Origin: Actinoplanes couchii
GTDB lineage: Bacteria > Actinomycetota > Actinomycetes > Mycobacteriales > Micromonosporaceae
Direction of reading: 5' to 3'
Assembly (NCBI RefSeq): GCF_016862075.1
Contig: NZ_BOMG01000042.1
Location: forward strand, 62,001-126,000
DNA length: 64,000 nucleotides
Shown here: piece by piece, positions 8,094 through 15,567 of the stretch
How the letters are laid out: each line of letters starts with the position of its first letter
Position numbering within the stretch: the stretch's first letter is position 1
The notes under the pieces: generated by a model
What the model was told of the DNA's origin: nothing
The model's input: only the letters and a program-made list of their open reading frames with translations
The model's database searches: none
Translations under genes and position numbers: made by a program

Positions 8094-9744
8094 GCAGGAG
8101 TTCGTCGCGCACCTGTTCGCGCCGGTGGACGGGCCGGCCGCGACGGACGCGCTGCGGGAGCTGGAGCTGCTCTGGGACGCGTGCCGCACCGAGTTGGGGA
8201 TGACCCGGCGGATCGACGGCACCGGTCTGGCCACCGAGCTGCCCGCCGAGCCGGGTTCCGCGCCGGAGGGAGCCCTGGCCGGGCTGCAGGATCCGGCGGT
8301 GGATTTCCAGGCGGTGGTCCGGCGCGAGCACGACATGCTGAACTTCTCCCTGGTGATGGCCCAGCCGCGGCGGATGCGGCTGGGCGCGGCGACCCCGCCG
8401 GGCTGGTTCGAGTACGCCCGCTGGTGGCGCAAACTGACCGCCGGTGGCCTGGGCGCGTTCCTCGGTGGCGGCACCGTCTTTCTGGCCAAAGGCCCTGCTG
8501 ACGTACGCGATGAGCTGCCTCCCGCCGAGGACGACGCGGACGAGTGGTGGACGAGGCCACTGGCGGTCAATGATCTGGCCCTGTGGGAGGCGACGGCCGG
8601 TGGTGCGCGGGCGTTCCGGCGGCTGGTGGTGCTGGGCCTGCCGGCCGAGGACGCCCGCCTGAGCCGGTTCACCTGGAGCGCCGGTGACGTGGCGCTGCCG
8701 CCGCTGGGCCGCTACCTGATGCACGCGGCCCGGCTGCGTTACCAGGCGCGGGTCCGCGGCGACGGTGAGCAGATCCGGGCGCTGCGGGACCGGGCGACGG
8801 CCCGCCTGAACCGGGCCGCCGCTGGGGATCACGACCTGGCCGGGGATCTGGCCGAGGTGGCCGGCACGCTGCAGGCGCTGACCTGGATGCAGCTCAGTGT
8901 GGAGGCGTCGGCGCAGAACATGGCGTCGGTGCTGCCGGCCCCTCTGCCGTCGGACCGGGCGCTGGCGACTGCGGTGACCCGGTGGCTCGCCGACGACGTC
9001 TACTACCTGCGGACGGTCCAGGACCGGGCGCGGCTGCTGGCCCCGGTGGTGAGCCTGCCGGTGACGTCCGCGCTCACCCCGCCGGTGGCCGGCCCGCCCC
9101 GGGAGCCGGACGGCCGGGCCGAGTACCGGATGGGTTTCGGGATCGACGTGGTCAGGTACAGCGACCGGACCACACCGGGCCAGTTCGAGGTGCAGCGGCG
9201 ACTGGCCGGGATGGTGGCGGACGTCCTGGACGGGATCGGGGTGCCGCTGCGGGACAGCGATCGGCAGGACGCCGGCGACGGCATGATGGTGGTGCTGCCG
9301 GCCCGGGTCCAGCCGCACCTGGCCCTGCCGGGACTGCTCAACGGCTGGCGGGCCCGGCTGGCGGCGGACAACGGCGAGCATCCCGGGGACCGGATCCGGT
9401 TGCGACTGTCGGTGACGGTCGGCCGGTTCGCCCCGTCGGCGATCGGGTTCACCGGCGCCACCATCATCGAGACCGGGCGGCTGCTGGACAGCGACGCCCT
9501 GCGCCAGGGCATCAAGGACCATCCGGACGCCGATCTGGTCGCGCTGGTCTCCGACCGGATCTACCAGGACGTGGTGGGGGAGGGCTATCCCGGGCTGGAC
9601 GCCGGCCACTTCGTGCCGGTGCGGGTGCGGGTCAAGACGTACGACCGGCAGGCCTGGCTCTGGCGGGGTGTGCCGGCCGGGCCCGGCGTCGGGGACTCCG
9701 TGACGGTCCCCGAACCCCGAACCCCGGCCGGCGGAGAAGGCTAG
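8071..9744 (+). CDS. CATRA-like conflict protein with C-terminal nucleotidyl-cyclase-like domain
   Basis: A 557-residue protein starting at GTG 8071. The N-terminal half (about 1-330; VAHLFAPVDGP, LELLWDACRTELGM, VVRREHDMLNFSLVMA) fits the CATRA N-terminal module as I recall it. From about 350 a class III nucleotidyl-cyclase-like fold follows. It shows FGIDVVRYSD with D359, DAGDGMMVVLP with D403, and LRLSVTVGRF...GFTGATIIETGRLLDS, the order of metal-binding and core motifs seen in adenylate/guanylate cyclases. The two metal-binding acidic positions look intact, so activity is possible; the substrate base cannot be assigned. Its stop overlaps the stop of the convergent gene within the palindrome CTAG at 9741-9744. 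The conflict or anti-phage role is inferred from family reports. Confidence 0.65.
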   Translation: MTAGRLDEQEFVAHLFAPVDGPAATDALRELELLWDACRTELGMTRRIDGTGLATELPAEPGSAPEGALAGLQDPAVDFQAVVRREHDMLNFSLVMAQPRRMRLGAATPPGWFEYARWWRKLTAGGLGAFLGGGTVFLAKGPADVRDELPPAEDDADEWWTRPLAVNDLALWEATAGGARAFRRLVVLGLPAEDARLSRFTWSAGDVALPPLGRYLMHAARLRYQARVRGDGEQIRALRDRATARLNRAAAGDHDLAGDLAEVAGTLQALTWMQLSVEASAQNMASVLPAPLPSDRALATAVTRWLADDVYYLRTVQDRARLLAPVVSLPVTSALTPPVAGPPREPDGRAEYRMGFGIDVVRYSDRTTPGQFEVQRRLAGMVADVLDGIGVPLRDSDRQDAGDGMMVVLPARVQPHLALPGLLNGWRARLAADNGEHPGDRIRLRLSVTVGRFAPSAIGFTGATIIETGRLLDSDALRQGIKDHPDADLVALVSDRIYQDVVGEGYPGLDAGHFVPVRVRVKTYDRQAWLWRGVPAGPGVGDSVTVPEPRTPAGGEG

Positions 9745-10595
9745 TACGCGCTGGTCGCCACCGCGACGTCCGACACGTCCAGCGGGAACACCCCGATCGC
9801 GGCGGCCGCCCCGGTGAGCAGGTCGATCGCGTACAGCGTCTGGTAGCCGCCGGCCGGGGTGAGCACCGCGAACGCCGTGTTCGTCACCGTCCTACCGCCG
9901 CTCAGGCCACTGAAGATGTCGAATCCGGTGTCCGGTCCGGCGTCGACACCGAGGTTGCCGGTGGCGACCAGGAACCCGTTGTTGGCCGGCGACTGGATGA
10001 CGACCTGGTCGGTGGCGGTGTTGATGCCGAACAGGGTGGTGTTGGTGGCCCCGTTCAGATCGTTGTTGGTGTACGCCGCCGCGGTCACGCCCTTGGCCGG
10101 GCCGGTGCCCGGCGGGGTGGTCAGGGTGGTGTCCTCGACGGTGGTGTTGTCACCCAGGTTGTGCCGCAGGTTCTGGCCGTTGTCGCTGATCACCCGCAGC
10201 CGGTCGGCGGCCGGGTTGAAGTCGACACCGAACTTCGTGCCGTACAGCGCGACCTGCAACTGGGAGACCTTGGTGGCGATCGTGCTGGGCACCCCGATGA
10301 CGTAGATGCCGCCCTGGTTGCCGACCGCGTACAGCTTGCCGTCCTGGGGCCGCGCGTCCAGTCCGACCACGTACGTGTCGCCGGCCAGGCCGGTGATCCG
10401 GCGTACCCAGTCGTTCTGTTCCGGGGTGTCGGTCCTGAAGGACAGCATCAGGGTGCCGCCGCCGGCGATCCCGAACGCCTGCAACGACGGCGCCGCGGCG
10501 GCCGCACCGGTGCCCGCCTGACCCGCGACCAGCGCCGAGGTGGTGAGGGTCAGAACGGCCGCCGAGGCGGCCCACTTCTTCAGCCGAGAGCTCAT
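9741..10595 (-). CDS. Secreted DUF4394-like protein
   Basis: A 284-residue protein with a Sec signal peptide (KK, then AASAAVLTLTTSALVAG, ending AAAAAP). The mature part has repeated strand motifs typical of the DUF4394 propeller-like family: RRITGLAGDTYVVGLDARP, GKLYAVGNQGGIYVI, FGVDFNPAADRLRVISDNGQN, and a closing AVLTPAGGYQTLYAIDLLTG. The protein is exported; no enzymatic function is known to me. The start is supported by AAGGAG about ten bases upstream on the minus strand. It overlaps the CATRA-like gene tail to tail by four bases and has a directly repeated element just upstream. Confidence 0.8.
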   Translation of the reverse strand: MSSRLKKWAASAAVLTLTTSALVAGQAGTGAAAAAPSLQAFGIAGGGTLMLSFRTDTPEQNDWVRRITGLAGDTYVVGLDARPQDGKLYAVGNQGGIYVIGVPSTIATKVSQLQVALYGTKFGVDFNPAADRLRVISDNGQNLRHNLGDNTTVEDTTLTTPPGTGPAKGVTAAAYTNNDLNGATNTTLFGINTATDQVVIQSPANNGFLVATGNLGVDAGPDTGFDIFSGLSGGRTVTNTAFAVLTPAGGYQTLYAIDLLTGAAAAIGVFPLDVSDVAVATSAY

Positions 10596-10609
10596 TTTCC
10601 GGTTTCTCC

Positions 10610-10648
10610 TTCGAGTGACGAACACCGGCGTTCGAGTGACGAACACCG
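10610..10648. repeat. Two 18-bp direct repeats upstream of the DUF4394-like gene
   Basis: TTCGAGTGACGAACACCG occurs at 10610-10627 and again at 10631-10648, an exact copy with a 21-base period (two helix turns). The first copy overlaps the ribosome-binding region of the minus-strand gene. Spacing and position suggest a tandem protein-binding site or a recent small duplication in the leader. Confidence 0.7.
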
Positions 10649-10725
10649 ACGTCCACGCGGTGACACATCGAAAGTTAAGAATGTTGAATGGATCGCGACT
10701 GGACGCGGAATGGACGCGGTGCCAG

Positions 10726-13217
10726 TCACCAGTCGACGGCCTCCGGGGCGCCGATCTCCGCCCAGCCGTCCCGCGCCTGCTTGCGGTGCTGCTCGGCGGT
10801 CTCCGGATCCCCGAGCATCTCCGCCGCCCGGGCCAGCCCGGCATGCGCCCGTGCCGACTCGTGCCGGTCCCCGGTCCCGGTGGCCAGACTCAGCGCCGCC
10901 CGGTGGTGCTCGCGCCCGTCGCCCGGCCGCCCGGTCGTGGTGCAGACCTCGCCGAGACTGTTGGTGACCCGCGCCTCGCCGGACCGCTCGCCGAGCTGCT
11001 GAAAGATCTCGAGCGCCTCACGCAGGAACAGGACGTCCTGGGTGACCGTGCCCAGACCGTCCAGCGCCAGAGCCGTACCGGCGCGTTCGTTGGTCCGGCG
11101 GAAGACCGCGAGCGCCTCCCGGTGCGACCGGGCCGCCCGTCTGGTGTCCCGCTGCCGGGCGGCGATGCCACCCAGGCTGACCAGGGCGTATCCCTCACCG
11201 ACCGGGTCGCCGATGTCGCGGCAGATCCGCACCGACTCGCTGAGGTAGGCGGCCGCCTGCTCGTCGCGGCCCTGCCGCCGGAAGACCTGGCCCAGGTTGC
11301 CCAGGGCCCGTGTCTCGGCGGCCCGGTCGCCGGTGAGCCGGCACAGCGCGAGCGCCTCCCGGAGACGGTCCGCGGCGTCGTCGTACCGGCCCTGCCACTG
11401 GTGGACGTGACCGAGATTGCCCAGCGCCCGCGCCTGCACCGCGTGATCACCGCACTCCCGGGCCAGGCCGGCCGCGCGCCGCAGCATCGTCTCCGCCGGC
11501 TCGTAGTGTCCCTGCTGGACGTTCATCACCCCGAGATCGGTCAGCAGCTGCGCCTCCGCCGCGGTGTCCCCGGTCAGCCGGGCGGCCCGGACCGCGTGCT
11601 CGTGCATCACCACCGCCTCCGGGTAGTGCCCGCCGCTCTCCAGGTATCGCAGCAGCGTGAGGGTCAGATCGGCGGCGTGTGCGGGCCGGTGCGCGGCGAG
11701 TGCCACCAGGTTGTCGCGCTCCCGGTCCAGCCACGCCTGCGCGCCCTTCGCGGTGCCGACCGGCGGGATCGGCGCGTCCGGCCGGTCCACCCGGGCCCGC
11801 CGGTGCTGTTCCGCCGGATAGAGCGTGTCCATCGCCAGGGTCGCGGTGAACAGCATCGCGTCACTGAGCGCGTCGTCGTTCTCGATCAGGGGCAGAGCCA
11901 GGCTTGCGGCGTACGCCCGGAGCAGGTCGTGCTGCGTCCAGCGGTCGGCCGTCACGTGCTGGACCAGGTGTGCGTGCGCCAGCAGGTCCAGCAGCCCGGC
12001 GCCTCGGTCACGCCGGTGCCCAGCAGCGCGGCCGCGCCGTACCCCGACAGGTCCGGCCCGGGAACCAGCCCGAGCAGCCGGAACGCGCGCGCCGCGGCGG
12101 GCGGCAGCTGCCGGTAGGACCAGGAGAACACCGCTTGCACACCGGTCTGCGGGTCACCGCCGGCGTCCAGCAGCTCCAGCCGGCGGCTCTCGTCGGCGAG
12201 CTCGGTCACCAGGGTCCGCAGCGGCGCGCCGGGGCGGCCGACCGCCAGCTCGGCGGCCACCCGCAGGGCCAGCGGCAGCCGGGCACACCTGTCGATCAGG
12301 TCGGCCGCCGCCGCCGGATCGTCGCGCACCCGCCCGCCGATCAGCCGGGTGACGAGCGTCAGCGCCTCGTCGCCGGGCAGCAGCGGCACCACCAGACGAT
12401 GCGCGCCGTGCCGGGCGACCAGGCCGGGCAGCATGTCCCGGCTGGTCACCAGCACCGTGCAGGACGGGGTGCCGGGCAGCAGCGGCCGGACCTGCTCGAC
12501 GGTCGCGGCGTTGTCCAGCACGATCAGCATCCGGCGGCCGTCGAGGCGGCTGCGGTACGCGGCGGCCCGCTCGTCCCGGCCCGCCGGGATGTCCCGCCCG
12601 GCCATGCCCAGTGCACGCAGGAAACCGGCCAGGGCGTCGTCGGCTGTCATCGGCTGTTCGGTGTCGTACCCACGCAGGTTGATGTGCAGTTGACCGTCGG
12701 GGAACCGGGACCGGGACCGGTGCGCCCACCGCACGGCCAGGGCGGTCTTGCCGACGCCCGCCATGCCGGCGACGACGAGCAGGGCCGGCTCCCCGATCGG
12801 GACCAGCCGGTCCAGCTCGGCCAGCTCCTCGTCCCGCCCGGTGAACCCGGGGACGTCAGCCGGCAACTGGGCAGGCACCGCCTCCTTCTCCTCCCGGGCC
12901 GGCCTGATGCTGTCCCTCGGGGTCTCCGGCGGGGCGTCGTGCAGCACGGCCGCGTGGGCGGCGGCCAGCTCCGGGCCGGGATCGATGCCCAGCTCGTCGG
13001 CGAGACGGTGACGGATGTCGTGGTAGGTGGCGAACGCCTTGGCCCGCCGCCCGGCCGCCGCGTAGGCCCGGATCAGCCGCGCCTGCCCGGCCTCGTCCAG
13101 CGGCTGCCCGCCGGCCACCGCGAGCAGCCCGAGCACCGCCCGCCGCCCGGCCGAGGTCAACTCCACCGGATCGTCGCCGATCCAGGCGCGGACCGGGCCG
13201 AGCACCTGAATCCGCAC
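10726..13217 (-). pseudogene. SARP/AfsR-family regulator, broken by a frameshift and an internal deletion
   Basis: Read from GTG 13217, the protein begins with an OmpR-type N-terminus (MRIQVLGPVRAWIGDDPVEL) and passes abruptly from AVAGGQPL to DEAGQARLIRAYAAAGRRAKAF, the end of a bacterial transcriptional activation domain. Roughly 115-130 residues present in normal SARPs (the recognition helix and first half of BTAD) are missing in frame. An NB-ARC-like ATPase follows (AGMAGVGKTALAVRWA, LIVLDNAAT). At the C-run 11995-11997 the frame shifts; restoring one base gives LLDLLAHAHLVQH joined to TADRWTQHDLLRAYAASLAL. The tetratricopeptide region then runs to the stop at 10726. As read, two products of 421 and at most 409 residues result. 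DNA binding is probably lost. The frameshift could be a sequencing error; the deletion is less likely to be. Confidence 0.85.
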
Positions 13218-13349
13218 GCTCCCCCCTCCGGCGCGTCACCGTCCGGCGCGGTTCCTTCCGGCGGGTCACCCTTCGGCGCGTCACCGCAGCTCGTCCAACC
13301 GCCGTCCAGTCAGGATCCAGTCCGGTGTTCCACCCTGCTCAAGGGAACC

Positions 13350-13363
13350 TTAGGCAAGCCTGA
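13350..13363. promoter_or_regulatory. Iron-box-like partial palindrome upstream of the CBM2 gene
   Basis: TTAGGCAAGCCTGA contains the perfect inverted repeat AGGC-AA-GCCT and resembles the left and central part of the DtxR/IdeR/DmdR consensus (TTAGGTTAGGCTAACCTAA). The right end departs from it. It lies about 30 bases before the GTG of the secreted CBM2 protein. Identification as an iron-responsive operator is tentative. Confidence 0.3.
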
Positions 13364-13392
13364 ACCGATACCACAAGCACGGGAGCCGCATC

Positions 13393-13800
13393 GTGATACG
13401 TCGATCCGTAGCCTGCGTCACCGTCCTGACGGCGGCCCTGCTCACACCGTCCGTCCCGGCGTCCGCCGCGGCCACCGCCGGCTGCGATGTCAGCTATGTG
13501 ACCAACGGCGACACGTGGTCGTTCACCGGCCAGATCACCATCACCAACACCGGGACGGCGATCCTGTACGGCTGGACGCTCCGCTTCGTGCTCCCCGCGG
13601 GCCAGACGTTGCGCTCCGGCTGGGAGGCCACCTTCACCGCCGACGGCCAGTCCGTCACCGCGAAGAGCCTCGCCTACAACAGCGACGTGGCCCCGGACAA
13701 GTCGGTCCAGGTCGGCTTCTCCGCCGCCGGCGACGTGAAGGGCCCCCGCCCACCCAAATTCAAGGTCAACGACCACGTGTGTACGACCACCAAGCCCTGA
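13393..13800 (+). CDS. Secreted stand-alone CBM2-like carbohydrate-binding protein
   Basis: A 135-residue protein: signal peptide (RR, ACVTVLTAALLTPSVPASAAA) then one immunoglobulin-like beta-sandwich of about 105 residues. CDVSYVTNGDTWSFTGQITI, ITNTGTAILYGWTLRF and a pair of cysteines near the ends (GCDVSY and HVCTTT) are hallmarks of family 2 carbohydrate-binding modules, whose exposed tryptophans bind cellulose or chitin. There is no catalytic domain, so it is probably a free binding protein or a remnant of a larger enzyme. The GTG start has GGGAG seven bases upstream. A long hairpin follows the stop. Confidence 0.8.
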   Translation: MIRRSVACVTVLTAALLTPSVPASAAATAGCDVSYVTNGDTWSFTGQITITNTGTAILYGWTLRFVLPAGQTLRSGWEATFTADGQSVTAKSLAYNSDVAPDKSVQVGFSAAGDVKGPRPPKFKVNDHVCTTTKP

Positions 13801-13810
13801 TTCCGGGAAC

Positions 13811-13849
13811 GGCGTGGTGGGCGCGTCGGAGGGGCGCGCCCACCACGCC
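13811..13849. terminator. 15-bp stem hairpin after the CBM2 gene
   Basis: GGCGTGGTGGGCGCG at 13811-13825 pairs perfectly with 13835-13849 across a nine-base loop, ten bases after the CBM2 stop. No T-run follows, as is common for actinobacterial terminators. Confidence 0.75.
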
Positions 13850-13939
13850 CGGTTCGCCGTCCGGTCCGAGCGGAGGTCCGTGACAGGGCGGCGGTGGCGT
13901 GCGAGGCTACCCATCGGTAACCGATGGTGAGGGGGCGGC

Positions 13940-14809
13940 ATGTCGGAGGGGCTCGAACAGGCGGCGCGGGAGGCCTGGCGGATCACCGAACCGCTGCACG
14001 GGATGATCTACTTCGTCGCCGAGGCGCGGGAGCGGTACGCGGCGCTGGGGCTCGACCCGGGGAACGGCTACTTCGCGTCCCGGTCGGCGGCGATGGGACC
14101 GGTCGGTCCGGGGCCGGTGGTGGCCACCTTCTACAACTTCAACCCCGACCTGGTGGCCCGCGCGCTGCCGTCGGCCTGGGACGTGACCACCCCGCAGGCT
14201 GTGCTGGCCGCCCGGGTGGACGCCGCCGGGGCCGCGCTGGAGCGGCTGCTCGGCGCCGGGGTGGTGGACTCGCCGGAGATGCGGGAGGCCGCCGATCTGG
14301 CGCGACGGGCCGCCGAGTCGGCCGCGGCGTACCCGGAAGGCCGTCCGCTCTTCGCCGCGCATGTCGCCCTGCCCTGGCCGGACCGGCCGCACCTGGTGCT
14401 CTGGCACGCCCAGACGATCCTGCGCGAGTTCCGCGGCGACGGGCACGTGGCCGCCCTGCTGCTGGCCGGTCTGTCCGGGTTGGAGGCGGTGATCCTGCAC
14501 GTCGCGTCCGGGACGGTTCCGCGCCGGTTCCTGCAGCTCAGCCGGGGTTGGAGTGGTGAGCGCTGGGAGGCCGCGGCCGAGGGGCTGCGCCAGCGCGGGC
14601 TGATCGAGGGCGACGAGCCGGCCCTGAGCGCGAGCGGCGCCGAGTTGCGGGCGTCGATCGAGGCGACCACCGACCGGGCGGCCGTGCCCGCGTACGCGGT
14701 GCTCGGGGTGGACGGGTGTGCGCGGCTGGCCGAGTTGACCCGCCCGATGAGCCGGGCCGTGGTCAAGTCGGGTGGCCTGAGCATTGACAAGGCGCCCCGT
14801 CCGGCCTGA
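13940..14809 (+). CDS. SCO6745-like family protein
   Basis: A 289-residue soluble protein. EPLHGMIYFVAEARERYAAL, GYFASRSAAMGPVG, VVATFYNFNPDLVARALP and the C-terminal winged-helix-like part (RWEAAAEGLRQRGLIEGD followed by LSASGAELRASIEATTD) match the actinobacterial SCO6745-like family as I recall it. The second half looks like a MarR-type helix-turn-helix, and the first half like a helical sensor. The function is not established. The ATG is preceded by GAGGGGG. No operon partner is intact: the next gene is a broken lipoprotein. Confidence 0.7.
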   Translation: MSEGLEQAAREAWRITEPLHGMIYFVAEARERYAALGLDPGNGYFASRSAAMGPVGPGPVVATFYNFNPDLVARALPSAWDVTTPQAVLAARVDAAGAALERLLGAGVVDSPEMREAADLARRAAESAAAYPEGRPLFAAHVALPWPDRPHLVLWHAQTILREFRGDGHVAALLLAGLSGLEAVILHVASGTVPRRFLQLSRGWSGERWEAAAEGLRQRGLIEGDEPALSASGAELRASIEATTDRAAVPAYAVLGVDGCARLAELTRPMSRAVVKSGGLSIDKAPRPA

Positions 14810-14820
14810 CGGTCGTCTCC

Positions 14821-15255
14821 GTGCGTACGAAGATCGCTGTGGTCGTCGCCGTTGTCCTTCTGCTCGCCGGATGCGGCGGCGACCCGGAGAGGCGGTGCGG
14901 ACCGAGTTCCTCGCGGACAGCACCGAGCTGACGCCGTCGCTGCATCTGGTCCCGGAGGCCGGGCAGTTCCCGCCGGTGCCCGCGCCCGGCACGTGGGAGC
15001 GGATGCTGCTGAAGTCCGGGGCCGGCCGCGAGTTCGTGGTGGTGAACACGTCCGGCAAGCTGGTGAAGCCGGTGCTCCGGGTGGGCGACAAGTCGTACCC
15101 GCCGGGCGGGGTCTCCGAGAGCGCCGTGCTGATCGCGGCGGTCGCGCCGAAGGTGCCGATGGTGCTGGAGCCGCGGGTACGCCCCGGAGGACAAGGCGAC
15201 GAACTTCAGCGTGATCGAGACCGTCGGCTCGTCGACGAAGATGAAACTCGACTAG
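14821..15255 (+). pseudogene. Small lipoprotein with two compensating frameshifts
   Basis: From GTG 14821 the frame gives RTKIAVVVAVVLLLAGCGG, a classic lipobox (LAGC), then breaks near the C-run 14883-14885. The middle (TEFLADSTELTPSLHLVPEA ... AVAPKVPMVLEP) is in the next frame up to about 15176. The tail (YAPEDKATNFSVIETVGS, KMKLD, stop at 15253-15255) returns to the first frame. Without repair, translation stops at 14929-14931. The restored product is about 144 residues: an anchored lipoprotein with a beta-rich domain and no recognised function. Two nearby opposite indels in C and G runs suggest either decay or sequencing error. Confidence 0.75.
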
Positions 15256-15567
15256 CACGCTACCCGGCGGTAACCTCGGTGCGGCGATCGTCGCTGTCGT
15301 TCACTGTGCGTTAACAGCGATGTGTGGTGCCTGCGATAGGCGTTTCCATTGACGCGAGTTGATGACGTACGCCCGATGTCTCGACGTTAACAGGGCCGTA
15401 ACCTGGCGTGATTCTAGATTCTTATTGACATCTATCGATGTAATGGCGTTTGCTCGTCACAGCGGTATGTATCTACGTAGCTCGATGGCTGCTAGCTTTG
15501 GAAACGCCTGAAGCGGGACAAATAAGCGAAAAGGCAGTTCACCTCTGCGTGACGGAAAGGGCCGACG
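15256..15567 (+). promoter_or_regulatory. 312-bp promoter/leader region of the PKS operon
   Basis: No gene is seen. The stretch is visibly more AT-rich than its surroundings. TTGACA at 15425-15430 is a perfect -35 hexamer, with only a weak -10 (TTTGCT, 15449-15454) at 18-base spacing. Two GTTAAC sites lie near 15311 and 15385. The palindrome ATCTATCGATGT-like core (ATCGAT) follows the -35. GGAAAGG about eight bases before the ATG is the ribosome-binding site. The 5' leader would be about 110 bases. No riboswitch was recognised. Confidence 0.45.

Noticed and set aside
7195-9609. An 804-codon minus-strand open frame opposite the kinase and CATRA-like genes
   Set aside because: Low-complexity Arg/Pro/Gln composition and no start context; the plus-strand genes have clear motifs and coupling.
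15256-15567. A riboswitch or attenuator before the PKS operon
   Set aside because: The region is AT-richer with a good -35, but I found no stable long hairpin, leader peptide or known aptamer core.
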